From Streptomyces sp. NBC_01016 (GTDB lineage: Bacteria > Actinomycetota > Actinomycetes > Streptomycetales > Streptomycetaceae): a DNA stretch of 64,000 nt. The notes beneath the pieces are model-generated. The model was not told the DNA's origin. It saw nothing but the letters and a program-made list of their open reading frames with translations, and made no database searches. The DNA is taken from NCBI RefSeq assembly GCF_026341035.1, contig NZ_JAPEOQ010000002.1, forward strand, positions 4,062,535 to 4,126,534. Direction: 5' to 3'. A program made the position numbers and the translations under genes. Below, in pieces: positions 35,907 to 44,217 of the stretch (position 1 is the first letter of the stretch; each line of letters opens with the position of its first letter).

Positions 35907-36460
35907 GCCTGTTCGCCGATGGTCTGGACGCCGCGGTGCAGAAGGCGTTCACGCGCCCGGCACCGAAGAGGGCGGGCCCGCAGATGCGCTACCTGGTCAG
36001 ACAGCTGGGCGGCACCAGGAAGGCGGCCCAATTGCTGGGCGTCTCCCAGCGCACCGTCGAGCGCTATGTGAAGGACCAGATCAAAAGGCCCCGCCCGGAT
36101 CTCGCCGCGCGCCTGGAACGCGAGGTGAAGAGGCGCTGGCAGCCGCAGGTCCGCGCCAAGGCGCGGCAGAAGGCGGCCAGCACGGACGGCCTCGTCATCG
36201 ACACCCGCGCCCGCATGGGCTACACCGCCCCGATCGGCACCACCGACCAGGACCGCATCCGGCACCTGACCGTCGCGCTGCCGCCCGTCCACGCCGGCCG
36301 CCTCTTCGATGCCCGGCAGGCCGGCGCCTCCGATGAGGAACTCCGCCGGATCGCGGCCGACGCGCTGCGCGAGGTGTACTTCCAGGACGGCGGCCGCCGC
36401 GCGGGCAGCCTGGAAGAGGTCCGCTTCACCGACATCGAGCACCTGGAGTTCGACCTGTAG
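35903..36460 (+). CDS. tpg: Telomere-capping terminal protein Tpg
   Basis: A 185-residue protein, the usual length for chromosomal Tpg. The start MSLFADGLDAAVQKAFTRP, the helix-turn-helix KAAQLLGVSQRTVERYVKD (about residues 41-59) and the end in EFDL match my recollection of the family closely. Tpg is covalently attached to the 5' telomere ends and primes end patching together with DNA polymerase. Its ATG overlaps the tap stop (ATGA), giving equal expression. A strong hairpin follows. Its position about 28 kb from the chromosome end is typical. Confidence 0.96.
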   Translation: MSLFADGLDAAVQKAFTRPAPKRAGPQMRYLVRQLGGTRKAAQLLGVSQRTVERYVKDQIKRPRPDLAARLEREVKRRWQPQVRAKARQKAASTDGLVIDTRARMGYTAPIGTTDQDRIRHLTVALPPVHAGRLFDARQAGASDEELRRIAADALREVYFQDGGRRAGSLEEVRFTDIEHLEFDL

Positions 36461-36478
36461 CGGCCGTTGCTCCGAACA

Positions 36479-36512
36479 GCCCGCGGGGGCCTGCCGGACG
36501 GCCCCCGCGGGC
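36479..36512 (+). terminator. Terminator of the tap-tpg operon
   Basis: GCCCGCGGGGGCC (36479-36491) pairs perfectly with 36500-36512 across an 8-base loop. It lies 18 bp after the tpg stop. Confidence 0.85.
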
Positions 36513-36680
36513 AGGCGCGCCGTGCCCGGCGGCATCCGGCCCTGCCGGCGACGGGCGGCCACGGGCCCGTCCCCACGCGCCTGCCGCTCGCACAGCTGCT
36601 GGATGGGGGGCAGGGCGGTCTTCGCCGCCCGGCGTGCCGGAGCACCCGGGCGGCGTCTGCCGGTCTGCAGGGTGTGAGCC

Positions 36681-36730
36681 GTCCGCGTCCGTCCGCGCCC
36701 GTCCGCGTCCGTCCGCGTCCGCTCGTGTCC
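36681..36730. repeat. 10-bp tandem repeat (GTCCGCGTCC)
   Basis: Four to five units of GTCCGCGTCC with single changes. The stretch 36513-37602 around it contains no supported gene; it holds this array and the hexamer array at 36914. Confidence 0.8.
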
Positions 36731-36913
36731 GCCGTACGTACCGCTGGTCCCGGCCGTGCCGGCACGGGAACCGGCGGCGTTCCTCGGCCCGGTGCGTGAC
36801 CGGCTTCCCGAAGCCTGAAACGGCCCCTTCTGCCGGACGGTCCGGCCCCGTCGCAGATCACGGCTGGAGCAGGGAAGACAGAGGGGGCAGCAGAGGATGA
36901 TCCGGGATCGTCC

Positions 36914-37165
36914 CCGAAGCCGAAGCCGAAGCCGAAGCCGAAGCCGAAGCCGAAGCCGAAGCCGAAGCCGAAGCCGAAGCCGAAGCCGAAGCCGAAGCCG
37001 AAGCCGAAGCCGAAGCCGAAGCCGAAGCCGAAGCCGAAGCCGAAGCCGAAGCCGAAGCCGAAGCCGAAGCCGAAGCCGAAGCCGAAGCCGAAGCCGAAGC
37101 CGAAGCCGAAGCCGAAGCCGAAGCCGAAGCCGAAGCCGAAGCCGAAGCCGAAGCCGAAGCCGAAG
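36914..37165. repeat. (CCGAAG)42 perfect hexanucleotide array
   Basis: 252 bases of uninterrupted CCGAAG, 42 copies with no variant. It keeps all frames open on both strands as dipeptide repeats: Arg-Ser, Pro-Lys and Glu-Ala forward; Gly-Phe, Ala-Ser and Leu-Arg reverse. None of the forward frames has both a start codon and a ribosome site, so I do not call a gene. It lies about 400 bp after the tap-tpg terminator. Confidence 0.97.
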
Positions 37166-37602
37166 CCGGGTTCCCGGTCCGCATCCACGTCCTCCTCTGT
37201 GCGCGCTGGAATGACGTCCTGGCCCGGCGCGCCCATTTCCTGCCTCGTCCTCCCAACCACCCGGCCACCTGGCACCGGCAGTTCCTGGAGCGAGGGCCTG
37301 GGGCCGGCCGGCAACGTGGCCGCGACGGGTACCGGCCAGGTCCTGGCCACGTGCCCGGCAGTCACAGCCCGGTGATGGACTGCGAAGTCCTGGTCCGTGG
37401 GCTCCTCGCAGCAGGCGTCAACAGGCAGGGAGGAACGGGGGAACGGGTGCCCGGATGCATGGGACGCCGCCGGGCGTGGTGAGGGCGCCGGGGGAGTCCT
37501 CGGGCCGCGCGCCGGCGGAACCTCGCCGCCCTCGCCGCGCCCGCCGAACGGCCCGGGAGGAGGCGGAGGCGATCGCCGGCGGTCCGGCCCGGCGGCCTCG
37601 CC

Positions 37603-38277
37603 TCAGGGACGGGCCCCGGCAGTGCCCATCACATCGGGCTTGCGGGCCAGGAGGCAGGCGTGCGGCCTGGCCACGCGTTTGCCGGGTTCCTGTTCCAGTC
37701 GTGCGGTGACGGCGAGTCCGGCCTGCTCCAGCAGGCCGGCCATGCGGTCCAGGGGCAGGAGGTACGACTCGTAGGACACCGGTCGGCCGTAGCCGTGGGT
37801 CGGCTGCAGCCGCTCGTTGCCGACGTAGTCTCCCCAGAGCAGGTGGCCGCCGGGCGCGAGCGTGCGGTGGAACTCGGCGAACACCGCCGGCAGCCATTGC
37901 GGGGGCGTGTGATGGGTGGAGTACCAGGCCAGGATGCCGCCGAGTTCGCCGTCCCCCGTCTCCAGCGCGGTCATCGAGCCCTCGGTGAACCGCAGCGTTG
38001 GGTAGGCGCGTCTGGCCGGCCCGACCATCTTCGGCGACAGGTCGACACCGAAGGCGGGCACCCCCAGTCCGGCCAGGTGCGCCGTCACGCGGCCGGGGCC
38101 GCACCCCAGGTCCGCGACCGGCCCCAGAGCGGCCATCCGCACGAGTTCGGCGAACCCGGCCGGCATCGTGCGGGACAGCGGGTCCATTGCGGCGGGCGGC
38201 GGGACGCGTTGGACGTAGTCGGCGGCGACCGTGTCGTAGGACTCGCGGACGGCGGTCAGGTAGGAGAGCTCAGCCAC
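37603..38277 (-). CDS. Class I SAM-dependent methyltransferase
   Basis: A 224-residue methyltransferase. Motif I is VADLGCGPGRVT (about residues 54-65), then the acidic loop FGVDLSPKMV and the post-motif RTLAPGGHLLWGDY. GTG 38277 is the start. The N-terminal helix (RESYDTVAADYVQRV) is typical of small-molecule methyltransferases of the UbiE/Tam type. The substrate is unknown. It stands alone between a repeat-rich gap and a MerR gene. Confidence 0.9.
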   Translation of the reverse strand: MAELSYLTAVRESYDTVAADYVQRVPPPAAMDPLSRTMPAGFAELVRMAALGPVADLGCGPGRVTAHLAGLGVPAFGVDLSPKMVGPARRAYPTLRFTEGSMTALETGDGELGGILAWYSTHHTPPQWLPAVFAEFHRTLAPGGHLLWGDYVGNERLQPTHGYGRPVSYESYLLPLDRMAGLLEQAGLAVTARLEQEPGKRVARPHACLLARKPDVMGTAGARP

Positions 38278-38731
38278 GCGGGCGACCCCAGAGCAGACAA
38301 CTGACAGGCCGTGCCACGCCCTTCAGCCGGCCTGCGCAACGCCCACCACTGTCGCCCCCAGCCGCCACCCCACCCCGCCCCGGTGATCGTTCCCGGCCAC
38401 GGCACGGCGGTCACCGCCATGCCCTCCATCCCCTCCCCGGAAAGTCCGGCGCCGCACGGCACCCCGCCCGCTGAGAAGCTGCGCGACACACCCCCTGTCT
38501 TGCTCTTGCTGCAGATCGATCGGGTGGTGCTTGGCCGCGGATGGCGCTCTGCTCAGCGTCACAGCGTTCCCGGACGGCGAGCCGCACCCGGCAGCATCTG
38601 GCCGGCCGGGTGCGGGCCGTGGCTTGCATCAGTGCCCGGGTGCGGCTCCAGCGGTGCCCGGCGAACCCGAACGCCCGCGTGGGGGCCGGCATTTCACTGT
38701 CGTGCGGAGCAGCACGGGGCGGGCGGTTGCC
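38278..38731. other. Intergenic, no gene seen
   Basis: About 450 bp between two minus-strand genes. No convincing reading frame, repeat or strong hairpin was found. Confidence 0.5.
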
Positions 38732-39154
38732 TCAGGCGGTCGGGTCCCACAGGCCGCCGGCTTCACCGCGGGCGAGGTGTTCGGCGTAGACGCCGGTCTT
38801 CCAGGCGATGAGGGACCGGCACTCTTCCAGGGCCTGGATCTGTGCGTCGACGCGTCGGCGGTGGGTGTCCAGCAGCCGCAGACGTTCTTCCTCGTTGCCC
38901 GGTCCGTGGCGGACGAGTTCGGCGAAGTGTTTGAGGTCGGCGAGGGGCATGCCGGATGCGCGGAGCTTGACGCAGATCAGCAGCCAGTCGACATCGAGGG
39001 CGGTGTAGCGCCGGCGGCCGCCGGATGTGCGCTGGAGAGGCCCGACGAGCAGGCCCTCGCGCTCGTAGAAGCGCAGGGCGTGCACGCTCAGCCCGGTCCG
39101 TTCGGCGACCTCGCCGATGCCCAGCGACTGCATAGGAGCCCCGGTGCTGGTCAT
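38732..39154 (-). CDS. MerR-family transcriptional regulator
   Basis: A 140-residue MerR regulator. The winged HTH is LGIGEVAERTGLSVHALRFY (about residues 10-29), then YEREGLLVGP and GRRRYTALDVDWLLICVKLR. A coiled dimer helix (DTHRRRVDAQIQALEECRSL) closes the protein. No metal-binding cysteine loop is present, so an organic effector is more likely. ATG 39154 has GGAG at good spacing. It is divergent from an SDR gene across a perfect inverted repeat. Confidence 0.92.
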   Translation of the reverse strand: MTSTGAPMQSLGIGEVAERTGLSVHALRFYEREGLLVGPLQRTSGGRRRYTALDVDWLLICVKLRASGMPLADLKHFAELVRHGPGNEEERLRLLDTHRRRVDAQIQALEECRSLIAWKTGVYAEHLARGEAGGLWDPTA

Positions 39155-39173
39155 GCCGCTCACTCCCGGACTT

Positions 39174-39195
39174 GATCTAGACCTTGCTCTAGATC
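39174..39195. promoter_or_regulatory. MerR operator between the MerR and SDR genes
   Basis: GATCTAGA-ccttgc-TCTAGATC is a perfect 8+6+8 inverted repeat in an AT-rich island between the two divergent starts. The spacing from the SDR ATG (14 bp) means the site sits over the promoter, as MerR activators require. Confidence 0.8.
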
Positions 39196-39209
39196 GTAGC
39201 GTCCACGGC

Positions 39210-40181
39210 ATGTCCTTCACCGATCAGCAGCAGCCCCTCGGCTCGCCCTTCTCCGCCTCCAGCACCGCCGAAGACGTCATGGCCGGCCTCGACCTTTCCG
39301 CAAGGACGGCCGTGGTGAGCGGGGGCTACTCGGGGCTCGGCCTGGAGACCACCCGGGCGCTGACGGCCGCCGGAGCCCGGGTCATCGTTCCCGCACGCCG
39401 CCCCGACGCCGCCCGTGCCGCGCTGAAGGAGGTGAACAACTGCGAGGTCATTGCCATGGACCTGGCCGACCTCGCCGGCGTCCGCGCAGCCTGCGCCCAC
39501 ATCGGCGACCGTTTCGGGCGGCTCGACCTCCTGATGGCTGTCGCCGGGGTCATGGCCACAGCGCAGCGGCGCGTCGGGCCCGGCTGGGAGGGCCAGCTCA
39601 CCGCCAACCACTTCGGGCACTTCACCCTCGCCTGCGAGCTCTACCCGCTGCTGGCCGCCGCGGACGGCGCGCGTGTCGTCGTCAACAGCTCCGCCGGACA
39701 CGCCCTGAGCGGCATCCGCTGGCACGATCCGCACTTTCGTACCGGCTACGACAAGTGGCTGGCCTACGGCCAGGCCAAGACCGCCAACGCCCTGTTCGCC
39801 GTCCACCTCGACGCCGTCGGGCAGGGCGACGGGGTGCGGGCCTTCGCCCTGCACCCCGGCAGGATCATCACCGCTCTCCAGCGGGAGATGACACTCCGGG
39901 AGCAGATCGACCGCGGCTGGGTGGACGAGCACGGCACGGTCGTCGGCGACGGTTTCAAAACCCCCTCCCAGGGGGCCGCCACCGGCCTGTGGGCCGCCAC
40001 GTCCCCGCTCCTCGCCCACCGGGGCGGCCTCTACCTGGAGGACTGCGACGTCGCCCGCGTCTGCGCCCCCGGCACCCCCATGGACGACGGCGGCGTCCGC
40101 GCCCACGCCGTCGACCCCGGCGAGGCGGCCCGGCTCTGGGACCTGTCCCTCGCCGCGACCGGCGCCACGCCGGTCACCTAG
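39210..40181 (+). CDS. Short-chain dehydrogenase/reductase (SDR)
   Basis: A 323-residue NAD(P)-dependent oxidoreductase. The cofactor motif SGGYSGLGLETTRAL (TGxxxGxG variant) is at about residues 37-51, the stabilising motif reads AVAGVMAT in place of NNAG, and the active-site serine (NSSAGHAL) and YxxxK (YGQAKTANAL) are present. There is no ribosome site before the ATG and the operator ends only 14 bp upstream, so the mRNA is probably leaderless. The divergent MerR protein very likely activates it. Such pairs often respond to electrophilic or toxic compounds. Confidence 0.9.
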   Translation: MSFTDQQQPLGSPFSASSTAEDVMAGLDLSARTAVVSGGYSGLGLETTRALTAAGARVIVPARRPDAARAALKEVNNCEVIAMDLADLAGVRAACAHIGDRFGRLDLLMAVAGVMATAQRRVGPGWEGQLTANHFGHFTLACELYPLLAAADGARVVVNSSAGHALSGIRWHDPHFRTGYDKWLAYGQAKTANALFAVHLDAVGQGDGVRAFALHPGRIITALQREMTLREQIDRGWVDEHGTVVGDGFKTPSQGAATGLWAATSPLLAHRGGLYLEDCDVARVCAPGTPMDDGGVRAHAVDPGEAARLWDLSLAATGATPVT

Positions 40182-40591
40182 CCACCCCGGGAGCCCCGGC
40201 GGATCAGCGCCGAAGCCACGCGGCCACCGGAGCACCCCGACAACCAGGACCAGCAGCCGGGCAGACGCACCCCTGGGCCGCATCACCGGACAGAACCCGG
40301 ACCCGCAGACACGGCAGGCCCGGCAGGCCCGGCCGGCGCAGAGCCGGGCGCGGCGCGGGACTCCAGGTCCTTCTCCGGCCGGGGCCAAGGTCCCGCCACA
40401 GCCGGGCAGTTACTCCCTATGTGCGCACTTTCAAGGCGCTGTCACATGTCTGTGATGTTCTGTGCGGAATGCCTTGATGTGTGCCGCCTAGCTTCATGAG
40501 TACGCGGTCCACACGACGCGTTCGACTCAGCCAACTCAGCCAACTCGTTCGACTCGCTCGACTTGTTCGACTCATGGAAAGGGGCCGGCGC
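40182..40591. other. Leader region of the duplicated secreted-protein gene
   Basis: No gene was found in these 410 bp. An AT-richer patch at 40410-40500 may hold a promoter. The last part carries a 9-bp tandem repeat (40525-40573). Confidence 0.5.
40525..40573. repeat. 9-bp tandem repeat in a 5' leader
   Basis: Five and a half imperfect units: ACTCAGCCA twice, then ACTCGTTCG, ACTCGCTCG, ACTTGTTCG and ACTC. The array ends just before the ribosome site of the gene at 40592. Confidence 0.8.
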
Positions 40592-41251
40592 ATGCAGACC
40601 TCTCGTATTCTCCGCACGTCTCTGGCATCCGCCGTTCTCGGCCTCGGTGCCGTGACCGCCGTCGCCGCCACCGCCGAGGCCGCTCCGGCGTCCACCGGGC
40701 CCGCGGCCGCCGCCTCCGCCGCCCAGCACACCGCCACGGCGGGCCGTACCCAGACGCTGCCGCTCAGCGACGGCAGCACCGCGCATGTCACCCGGCTGGC
40801 GAACCACACCTACCAGGCCTGGATCACGCACAAGGGTGTGCGGATCGCGGCGCTGGACTCCGCGCACAAGACCCAGCGCGTGCACGGCTACACGTATGCG
40901 CTCAACCAGGCGAACGGCTTCGTCGGCGTGGTGCACCCAGGCGGCTGGCACAGCGAGCAGAACGTGCCCCAGCACCCGGCGAAGAAGCACACGCACCACA
41001 AGAACAACGACCACAAGAACAACGACCACCAGAACAAGCACCACAAGAGCCGGGCCGGCAAGACCCACGACGTACGGCTCGCGGACGGCGCCACCGCCCA
41101 CGTCACCAAGCTGGCGAACGGTACCTACCAGGCCTGGATCAACCGGCACGGGGTGCGCATCGCCGCCCTGGACGCCGGCCACAGCACGGCCCGCGCCCAC
41201 GGCCACCACTACACGCTGAACGCCCACACCGGAGCCGTCCACCTGCGCTGA
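40592..41251 (+). CDS. Secreted two-repeat protein with His/Lys/Asn-rich linker
   Basis: A 219-residue protein with a signal peptide (cleavage after TAEAAPA, near residue 32). The mature part has two copies of a ~55-residue module, about 52-108 and 162-219, each with DG-TAHVT-LAN-TYQAWI and GVRIAALD. Between them lies a linker very rich in His, Lys, Asn and Asp (KKHTHHKNNDHKNNDHQNKH) that could bind metal ions. GGAAAGGGG precedes ATG 40592. I do not recognise the module; it is small, beta-rich and probably extracellular. No neighbour suggests a role. Confidence 0.82.
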   Translation: MQTSRILRTSLASAVLGLGAVTAVAATAEAAPASTGPAAAASAAQHTATAGRTQTLPLSDGSTAHVTRLANHTYQAWITHKGVRIAALDSAHKTQRVHGYTYALNQANGFVGVVHPGGWHSEQNVPQHPAKKHTHHKNNDHKNNDHQNKHHKSRAGKTHDVRLADGATAHVTKLANGTYQAWINRHGVRIAALDAGHSTARAHGHHYTLNAHTGAVHLR

Positions 41252-42304
41252 CACTCCCGCAGCCCCACCCCCACCCCCACCCCTGCCCCCTGCTCTCTGC
41301 GCCCGCCGGGGAGGGCAGGGGCGGGGCCGTGACAGTCCGGACACGGAGCCCGAGCCACGCCGTTCGCGGGAGGGGTGTGCAGACACCCGTGCGCTGCGGC
41401 CGGCCCACGGCGCACGCACCACCCGGTCCACGTGCATCGAGCGCGAAGCCGCTCGCCGCGCCGAGCGGCTCGCTGAGAGAAGAGAGACAGGGGGGAACGG
41501 CGCCGCGATTCCGGGGTGCACCAGGACCACGAAGACTCAAGAAGCAAGAAGACCCAAGAAAGCAAGAGGCGTTCTGCGCGCGATGCGCCGGCGCAGACAC
41601 CGGAGCCAGACAGGCGGGGTGACCTGTGCACCGCCCCGTATTCCGGGTACGTGTACGTCGCGACGCCCCGCACGGCGCCACCGTGCAGGGCGTCAGGTCA
41701 TGGTCCCGCCTGCACAATTGGGCAAGAATGATCTTGGCCGAGGGGTGCTGGGTGCCCCGCTTTACGCCGAGAAGCCCAAGAACCTGCGGAGTACACCCGA
41801 CAGTGAGGGCGAACGCCTGCCCACCGCTCCGACGGCAAGGGCGTCCTGCCGGCCGAGGCCCCGCCCCCTCCTCTACGGCTGCCGGGGATGGGGGAGCGGC
41901 CGCCTGTCGCCCGCCGGCTGCTGGACTGCAAGAGTCCCGATGGCGGCAAGCGGTGGGAGTTCGGCGTGACCGGCCAGGGCACCGGCAGCGGGCAACCTGC
42001 CGCACACGTCGCTGGCTTGATCCACACCGGTGACCGCGGCTTCCGCGACCGCGAGGCCCCTTCGGTATCCAGCCGCCCGACGCCCGGCGCTGGATAGACC
42101 GAACAGGCCCCGTCCCCTTCGCATGGAAGACACCGCGCAAACCGGATCACTGTCGACTGGGATGACGCCGTCGCACCCTGCGCCACGGCCGACTCGATGC
42201 CTACCGCGAGGCGACCGGCGCGGCCCCCAAGGAGGCCAAGGACGAAGCCGACCGCACCGCTACCGGCCCCGACGCCAGAGGGGGGCAACGACGCCGACCG
42301 GTGG
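41252..42304. other. Long intergenic region with decayed coding traces
   Basis: About 1050 bp without a supported gene. A purine-rich stretch with AAGAA repeats lies at 41520-41575. Near 42195-42265 a short plus-strand frame (RLDAYREATGAAPKEAKDEA) looks like a leftover of a real protein, but it cannot be extended. Confidence 0.5.
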
Positions 42305-42961
42305 TCAGTGCCGGCGGTTGCGGCGGCGCACGAGCAGCAGTACCGCCGAGCCCGCGGCGATCAGTGCAACGGCCGTACCTCCCACGGCGGTTCGCATGGT
42401 GGACGCCCCGGTCTCCGCCAGGCGCGGGTGACTGCCGGTGCCGCCCTTCGGGGGTGTGGGCAGCGGCGCGGCCGACCGGGACGAGGTGCCGGTCGGCCGC
42501 GGGGGAAGCGTGGGGGTGTCGGTGGGAGACGCCGCGGGGGACCGCGTGGGAATGGGCTTGACCGTCGGGGTCGGGGTTGGGGTGGGGGTGGGGGATGCGG
42601 CGGCCTCGACGTTCACGGTTACCAGGTTCGCCCTGGTCTCGGCTCCGCTCGGGCTCACGCAGAAGGCGTCGAAGAGGTGCTCCCCGGGGGGTGTGTCGGC
42701 GGGGACCGTATAGGGGCCGTAGGTGCCCTGCTTCCCGTGGGAGCTGGCAGTCACGCCGACGAGCGGGAAGTCCCGCTCGATGTCGACCACGTCGTCGGCA
42801 TGGGGGCATGTGAGGCGCACGGTGTAATGGCCGCCGGCCGCGACCGGGTCCGGGTCGGTGGTCCGGAATACGAGGTCCTGGGGTACGGCGACGGCCTGCG
42901 TGCCGCCGAGCCCTGCCAGGAGACCGGCGACTGCGGCCGCCGCACACCTTCCGAAGGCCAT
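42305..42961 (-). CDS. Sortase-anchored surface protein (LAETG)
   Basis: A 218-residue exported protein. It has an N-terminal signal peptide, a ~95-residue folded domain with two cysteines (RLTCPHADD, DAFCVSPSG), then a Pro/Thr/Ser-rich wall-spanning stalk (PTPTPTPTV). The C-terminal sorting signal is LAETG followed by a membrane helix (VALIAAGSAVLLLV) and a basic tail RRRNRRH. LAXTG is the motif read by class E sortases in Streptomyces, so the protein should be linked to peptidoglycan. AGGGAG precedes ATG 42961. The ligand is unknown. Confidence 0.88.
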   Translation of the reverse strand: MAFGRCAAAAVAGLLAGLGGTQAVAVPQDLVFRTTDPDPVAAGGHYTVRLTCPHADDVVDIERDFPLVGVTASSHGKQGTYGPYTVPADTPPGEHLFDAFCVSPSGAETRANLVTVNVEAAASPTPTPTPTPTVKPIPTRSPAASPTDTPTLPPRPTGTSSRSAAPLPTPPKGGTGSHPRLAETGASTMRTAVGGTAVALIAAGSAVLLLVRRRNRRH

Positions 42962-43412
42962 GAGGAAGCTCCCTGATCGACGGCGCTGCACCCCGACAGC
43001 GTGAGGCCGGCTCGTCGGACCACTGGATCAACGCGCCGCACAGGCAAAGGGAGAACCCGCACGGCGTAGACGCGCATTGCGGCCGCGGGAACGGGGACGC
43101 CCCGGAACCCGCTCGTGCAGCCTGCACGCCAAGCGATCCGTTGCGGCAGCCGGCACGGCACGGCACGGGGCCGGGCATCGACGGCCGGCCCCCTTGTGAG
43201 GACAGCGTCACGTCCCTCTCGCTCTGCGCGCCCTGTGCCGTCGCGGCCTTCCCTTGCGGACGGAGCAACGGCGGTGATGGCCGGGCTCACGCCCCGTCCG
43301 TCCTGCGCGGGCCCGCTGCTCCGGCAGTACTTAGTGCGCGCACGACAGCTGCTGGAGCGCCCACAAAGACAGACGAGACAGACAAGACAGAAAGGGCAGA
43401 AAAGGCAGGACG
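42962..43412. other. Intergenic, no gene seen
   Basis: Upstream region of the LAETG gene and downstream region of the cold-shock gene. A GACAGACAAGACAG-type purine run at 43365-43410 is the T-rich tail of the cold-shock terminator when read on the minus strand. Confidence 0.55.
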
Positions 43413-43443
43413 GGGCGCCCACCGTTTTGGTGGACGCCCCGTG
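43413..43443 (-). terminator. Rho-independent-type terminator of the cold-shock gene
   Basis: A hairpin with CGGGGCG and CCACC arms around GTTTT (one A/C mismatch) lies 16 bp after the csp stop, and the minus strand then becomes T-rich (CCTTTTCTGCCCTTTCTGTC). A true U tract is unusual for this genus. Confidence 0.8.
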
Positions 43444-43459
43444 CTGGTGCGGGCGAGGG

Positions 43460-43663
43460 TTAGCCGCGCACGATGTTCTCGGCCTGCGGGCCCTTCTGGC
43501 CCTGGGTGACGTCGAAGCTGACCTTTTCGCCCTCGGTGAGCTCGCGGTAGCCGTTGCCGGAGATGTTGGAGTAGTGGGCAAACACGTCGGGGCCCCCGCC
43601 GTCCTGCTCGATGAAGCCGAAGCCCTTCTCGCTGTTGAACCACTTCACGGTGCCGCTGGCCAT
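43460..43663 (-). CDS. Cold-shock protein, CspA family
   Basis: A 67-residue single-domain RNA chaperone of standard length. RNP1 (KGFGFIEQ) and RNP2 (VFAHYS) are intact, as is the start SGTVKWFNSEKGFG. It binds single-stranded RNA/DNA and aids translation. A long region without genes lies upstream (43664-44217), which fits the long regulatory leaders of csp mRNAs. Confidence 0.97.
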   Translation of the reverse strand: MASGTVKWFNSEKGFGFIEQDGGGPDVFAHYSNISGNGYRELTEGEKVSFDVTQGQKGPQAENIVRG

Positions 43664-44217
43664 ACGTCAGTCCTTCACATCACTCGAGCCGTTCCGTGGC
43701 GGATCGGCTCGGTTTCCACGAGCGTTCCCGGGTGGGACGCTCGGACGTCATCCTGCCCCAAACACGTCGGTGCTGGCCAGGACTTCGAGCGTCGACAGGA
43801 TGCACGAACACACCGCAACATCCTTGAAGGGCCCCGCGCACCGCTTCGCACGCCGCGCGGGGCCCCGCCTTTCGACGTCGCGCCGGCGGAGCAGACCGCG
43901 ACGCCGCCTGCCGGGCCAGGCCGGTGGCACGAACCCACAGCCCACATCCGACGCCCCTCCAGAGGCTCTCTGGTGCCGCACACCCGCACACCCGCGGCTC
44001 GCGGCCCGCGGATCTGGCGTCTCGCTCTCCGTGCCACCGCCGCAAGCCCGGCCACAAGCGGACCCCCTCCACAAGCAGGCCCCCTTACCGCGAACCGACC
44101 GCGAACTGACCGCGAGCACCGGTCAGGAGGCCGGCGCGCCGGAGGTGGCGCGTTCGGTCCGCGTCGTGGCGCCTTCGGCCCTCCTTGCCGCGCCCTCCCC
44201 CTTCGTAGCGTCGTGGC
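43664..44217. other. Long leader/intergenic region upstream of csp, with hairpin
   Basis: No gene is supported. A strong hairpin GGGCCCCGCGC (43829-43839) with its complement at 43855-43865 stands about 165 bp upstream of the csp start. The region probably contains the csp leader and promoter and the promoter of the divergent transporter remnant at 44218. Confidence 0.5.

Noticed and set aside
36897..37365. Open frames encoding long Arg-Ser, Gly-Phe or Ala-Ser dipeptide repeats
   Set aside because: They follow automatically from the CCGAAG array, which has no stop in any frame; none has a convincing ribosome site or a folded part.
41583..42140. Possible genes on either strand in the gap after the two-repeat protein
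   Set aside because: Frames are open but lack starts with ribosome sites, and no family was recognised; only short traces of decayed coding sequence remain.
44100..44217. Extension of the drug transporter upstream of 44218
   Set aside because: The ATG at 44218 gives a normal cytoplasmic tail and first helix; upstream sequence is not membrane-protein-like.
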